From: Roridomyces roridus
Lineage: Eukaryota; Basidiomycota; Agaricomycetes; Agaricales; Mycenaceae
NCBI GenBank assembly: GCA_029378245.1
Contig: JARKIF010000288.1
Span: 1-33,740, forward strand
Length of the DNA stretch: 33,740 bases
Direction: 5' to 3'
Shown here: positions 31,818-33,740 of the stretch, piece after piece
Numbering within the stretch: the stretch's first letter is position 1
How the letters are laid out: every line of letters begins with the position of its first letter
The notes under the pieces: generated by a model
What the model saw: the letters and a program-made list of their open reading frames with translations, nothing else
Databases searched by the model: none
Told to the model about the DNA's origin: nothing
Program-made: the position numbers and the translations under genes

Positions 31818-32011
31818 CGAAGTCAAGAGTAAGAGAGATGATGGTTGCTTCCCGTTTTCCCACTATGGGTATCGCAGTTGTTCTCATATTTCTGGTGGAA
31901 GTATAGGTCAGAGAAGGGATTATCCGGCACGTAAATGGTCGAGCGGGGTCCGAGTTGATTCCCACTCCGCTTCGCCCGGATCACACGCACCAAGCTCTCC
32001 TAATTACCACC
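31818..32011. promoter_or_regulatory. Divergent promoter, AYR1-like / RLC1-like
   Basis: 194 bp between opposing start codons. No specific element is recognised. Confidence 0.3.
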
Positions 32012-32676
32012 ATGTCGTCCAAAGTACCCTTCGCACCTCTCCCCGACGTGACGCCCAGCAAGCTCAAGGCGCAGAAATCCCGCGCACGACGCGAACCCTC
32101 TGGCGTCTTTTCCCTCTTCCAGCCACCCCAAATCCAGCAATTCAAGGAGGCGTTTCAACTCATCGACCACGACAAGGACGGTTGGGTGGGCGAGAAGGAT
32201 CTGAGGGAGGTCTTTGCGAGTCTAGGTACGTTGGCTACGCCTCTTTCTCTCATTAGAATCACCGGGATGCAGGCATTACGCCCACGGCGAGCATGTTGGG
32301 AGGGGTTTACTGCAAGCGCGACCGGGCGACGCGCCACTTTCCTCAACGGACACGGAGCGTGGGGTCAACTTACCATGTTCCTCACGATGATGAGCGAGCG
32401 GTTGTTTGAGTTTGACACCGAGGCCGAGTTGGTCGAGGCGTTTGCCAGTTTGACGAGACTGATTTCCGGGTTCGTGAAGGTGGAGGAGATGCGAGGGTGG
32501 TTGAGCGATGTTGGGGAGCGAATGGGCGAAGAAGGAGGTGCGTTTACTGTCTCTTCTATCACAACCAACTAACCTGGTCAGATCGACAAGCTGCTCAAGG
32601 GTCCATTCACGGATCGACAGGGCAATTTCAATTACCGTGAATGGGTCAAGGTGCTAGAGTCAACGAGGAAGAGTAG
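32012..32676 (+). CDS. RLC1: Myosin regulatory light chain (Rlc1-like), EF-hand protein, frame-disrupted in this sequence
   Basis: Binds the neck of type II myosin in cytokinesis. Exon 1 (32012-32225) is clean: a basic, Ser-containing head (SRARREPSGVFSLFQ), IQQFKEAFQLIDHDKDGWVG and DLREVFASLG. DHDKDGWVGEKD is a complete canonical EF-hand loop. Introns are 32226-32272 and 32538-32581. In exons 2-3 the family text is present but spread over frames: LLQARPGDAPLSSTDTERGVN, then TMFLTMMSERLFEFDTE, DETD, SGFVKVEEMRGWLSDVGERM, and IDKLLKGPFTDRQGNFNYRE. Breaks fall near 32298-32307, 32368-32374, 32447-32452, 32461-32467, 32531-32537 and 32652-32658. The stop at 32674-32676 follows VNEEE in the family frame. 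Amino-acid conservation between breaks argues for sequence error. Confidence 0.75.
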
Positions 32677-33468
32677 GAAACTGTATTACGATACCCAGGT
32701 ACGAGAAACGCGATTACCTTTCAACTTGGACCGCGACCACAAGCTAGACGCGTTTCTCTCTTCCAGCAGTATATTTCGGTCGATTCCATTTCCGTCCCAG
32801 CCTCGAAACGCGGTTTTGGTCTATAAATCAACCTATTCGCGACGATTCCTTTATCAGGGGAGGCTGGTTGCCTGCTCATCATGGTCTTCCCTGGTTATTG
32901 CTATGATGACGGCGTTTTGAACAAGGCGTGTCTCTGCGGGACGTTAAATCGCGAATTCACTGACCGAAAGACTTGATTACGACGGCGTCTTCGCCACTGT
33001 CCTCCATGGGCGCTCGGGTACGTCCTTCGTCTCTCTTTTCGCCATACTTCACCAATATCAAGGATGTCGTGGTGCCTATACAGACCATGGCGACGTTCTT
33101 TCTTTTGTCACGGAGGAACTCCCTGCTCAATAGGGGATCATCATGAGATTCTTCCTGTTGATACCTAGGTACATATGACTTGCAGTGTTTTGAACAAATC
33201 ATATCATCCTGCCTACACGGTATAGACTCGAGCCAAATCCAATCTCTGGGCGCTACCAGGAATCAATTTACCGGCTTACTTCCGACGGCGTCTTGGCCGA
33301 GAGCCCAAGAGAGCCCAAGAGTCTTCAGTATATGCCAAGTGCTGATTGTGGAGCTGTCCGTGTCACATCTTCGGGGGTAGGTCCGCAGTCTCTCTTTTTT
33401 TTTTCGCCACAACTCATAGTCAGTTTCCAGGAACATACCTCCATCCAAGAGTTATTGTCAATTGACCC
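32677..33468. other. Gene-poor stretch, nothing recognised
   Basis: About 0.8 kb. Short open frames exist on both strands (minus 32957-33202 is the longest sensible one), but none has a recognisable motif. A 10 bp tandem (GAGCCCAAGA twice) lies at about 33300-33320, and a T-run occurs at about 33397-33406. Confidence 0.4.
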
Positions 33469-33740
33469 ATGAGCGCCCACAAGTCCGCATCATTTTCTAT
33501 CAAACAGCCGGTGTGTACAGCAGCCTGAGACTTGTATCCACTCTTGGCTTGGGAATTCACTGGAATGCCCACGGCCAAGCTCGAGGTAAATTTATCTGAG
33601 TCTGGTCTGCGCCACTACTTGGAGGTCCAGGCCTGGCAGAACATCAACTTGTGAGTGTGGTTGTTACTTCACAATTACTTCCTGCACATTTCATATATAC
33701 TTACATGAGAGCAGGTGTTGGATGAACCACAGCATACAGG
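33469..33740 (+). CDS. Possible first exons of an unrecognised gene, cut by right edge
   Basis: A tentative model: 33469-33510 (MSAHKSASFSIKQP), intron 33511-33579, 33580-33650 (LEVNLSESGLRHYLEVQAWQ, then NIN), intron 33651-33714 with a GTGAGT donor, and 33715 to the edge. Phases agree at both junctions, but both introns are longer than is usual in this window and no family is recognised. Neighbouring sequence is unreliable. Confidence 0.25.

Noticed and set aside
30742..32676. Calling AYR1-like and RLC1-like genes pseudogenes
   Set aside because: Residue conservation between the breaks is high, there are no in-frame stops in the family frame, and many breaks sit at homopolymers, so sequence error is at least as likely.
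33300..33320. GAGCCCAAGA tandem as a minisatellite
   Set aside because: Only two copies, and the surrounding sequence may be error-prone.
1..33740. Secondary-metabolite, defence-island or viral gene cluster
   Set aside because: No polyketide synthase, NRPS, nuclease cluster or viral hallmark; neighbouring genes belong to unrelated housekeeping pathways.

Overview
The window is nuclear DNA of a filamentous basidiomycete, most likely an agaricomycete. Genes lie close together on both strands, nearly all are split by 40-70 nt introns with GT-AG ends and CTAAC/CTGAC-like branch sites, and the recognised products are eukaryotic housekeeping proteins in fungal form (Cwc25, Rev7, Snx4, Ptm1, ARMH3, Cfd1, Rfc4, mitochondrial SerRS, Lsb5, Utp11, Rlc1). 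A Rhizoctonia-like Cantharellales genome is a guess only. No prophage, IS element, CRISPR array, rRNA or tRNA was seen.

Left part (1-8.8 kb): a cation-channel-like gene leaves the left edge and is divergent from the splicing factor CWC25. A gene-free 2.3 kb stretch (1.8-4.06 kb) holds a diverged tandem duplication. A membrane-anchored fungal serine beta-lactamase-like hydrolase follows, then two tandem paralogues of an unrecognised family (copies A and B). Centre (8.8-16.6 kb): REV7 and SNX4 are convergent with 4 bp between their stop codons; SNX4 is divergent from the 7-TM protein PTM1; an ARMH3-like gene follows.

Right part: 16.6-18.9 kb has no recognisable gene. Then come an RRM-like orphan, CFD1 and RFC4 on the minus strand, with RFC4 back to back with mitochondrial SerRS (46 bp between ATGs, containing an ACGCGT box). 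LSB5 and a FAR1/WRKY-GCM1-like zinc-finger gene follow, then UTP11, a GPI-anchored PLC-like phosphodiesterase, an AYR1-like reductase and a myosin regulatory light chain, and possibly the start of one more gene at the right edge.

The genes do not form one pathway; the layout is ordinary compact fungal gene order with shared divergent promoters. The points most worth checking are the A/B paralogue pair with reciprocally damaged HExxH-like motifs, GC-AG introns, a zinc-finger protein that may derive from a transposase, and a cluster of single-base frame breaks at 31.1-32.7 kb that looks more like sequence error than gene decay. Exon coordinates were derived by hand from splice signals, reading-frame continuity and family resemblance.
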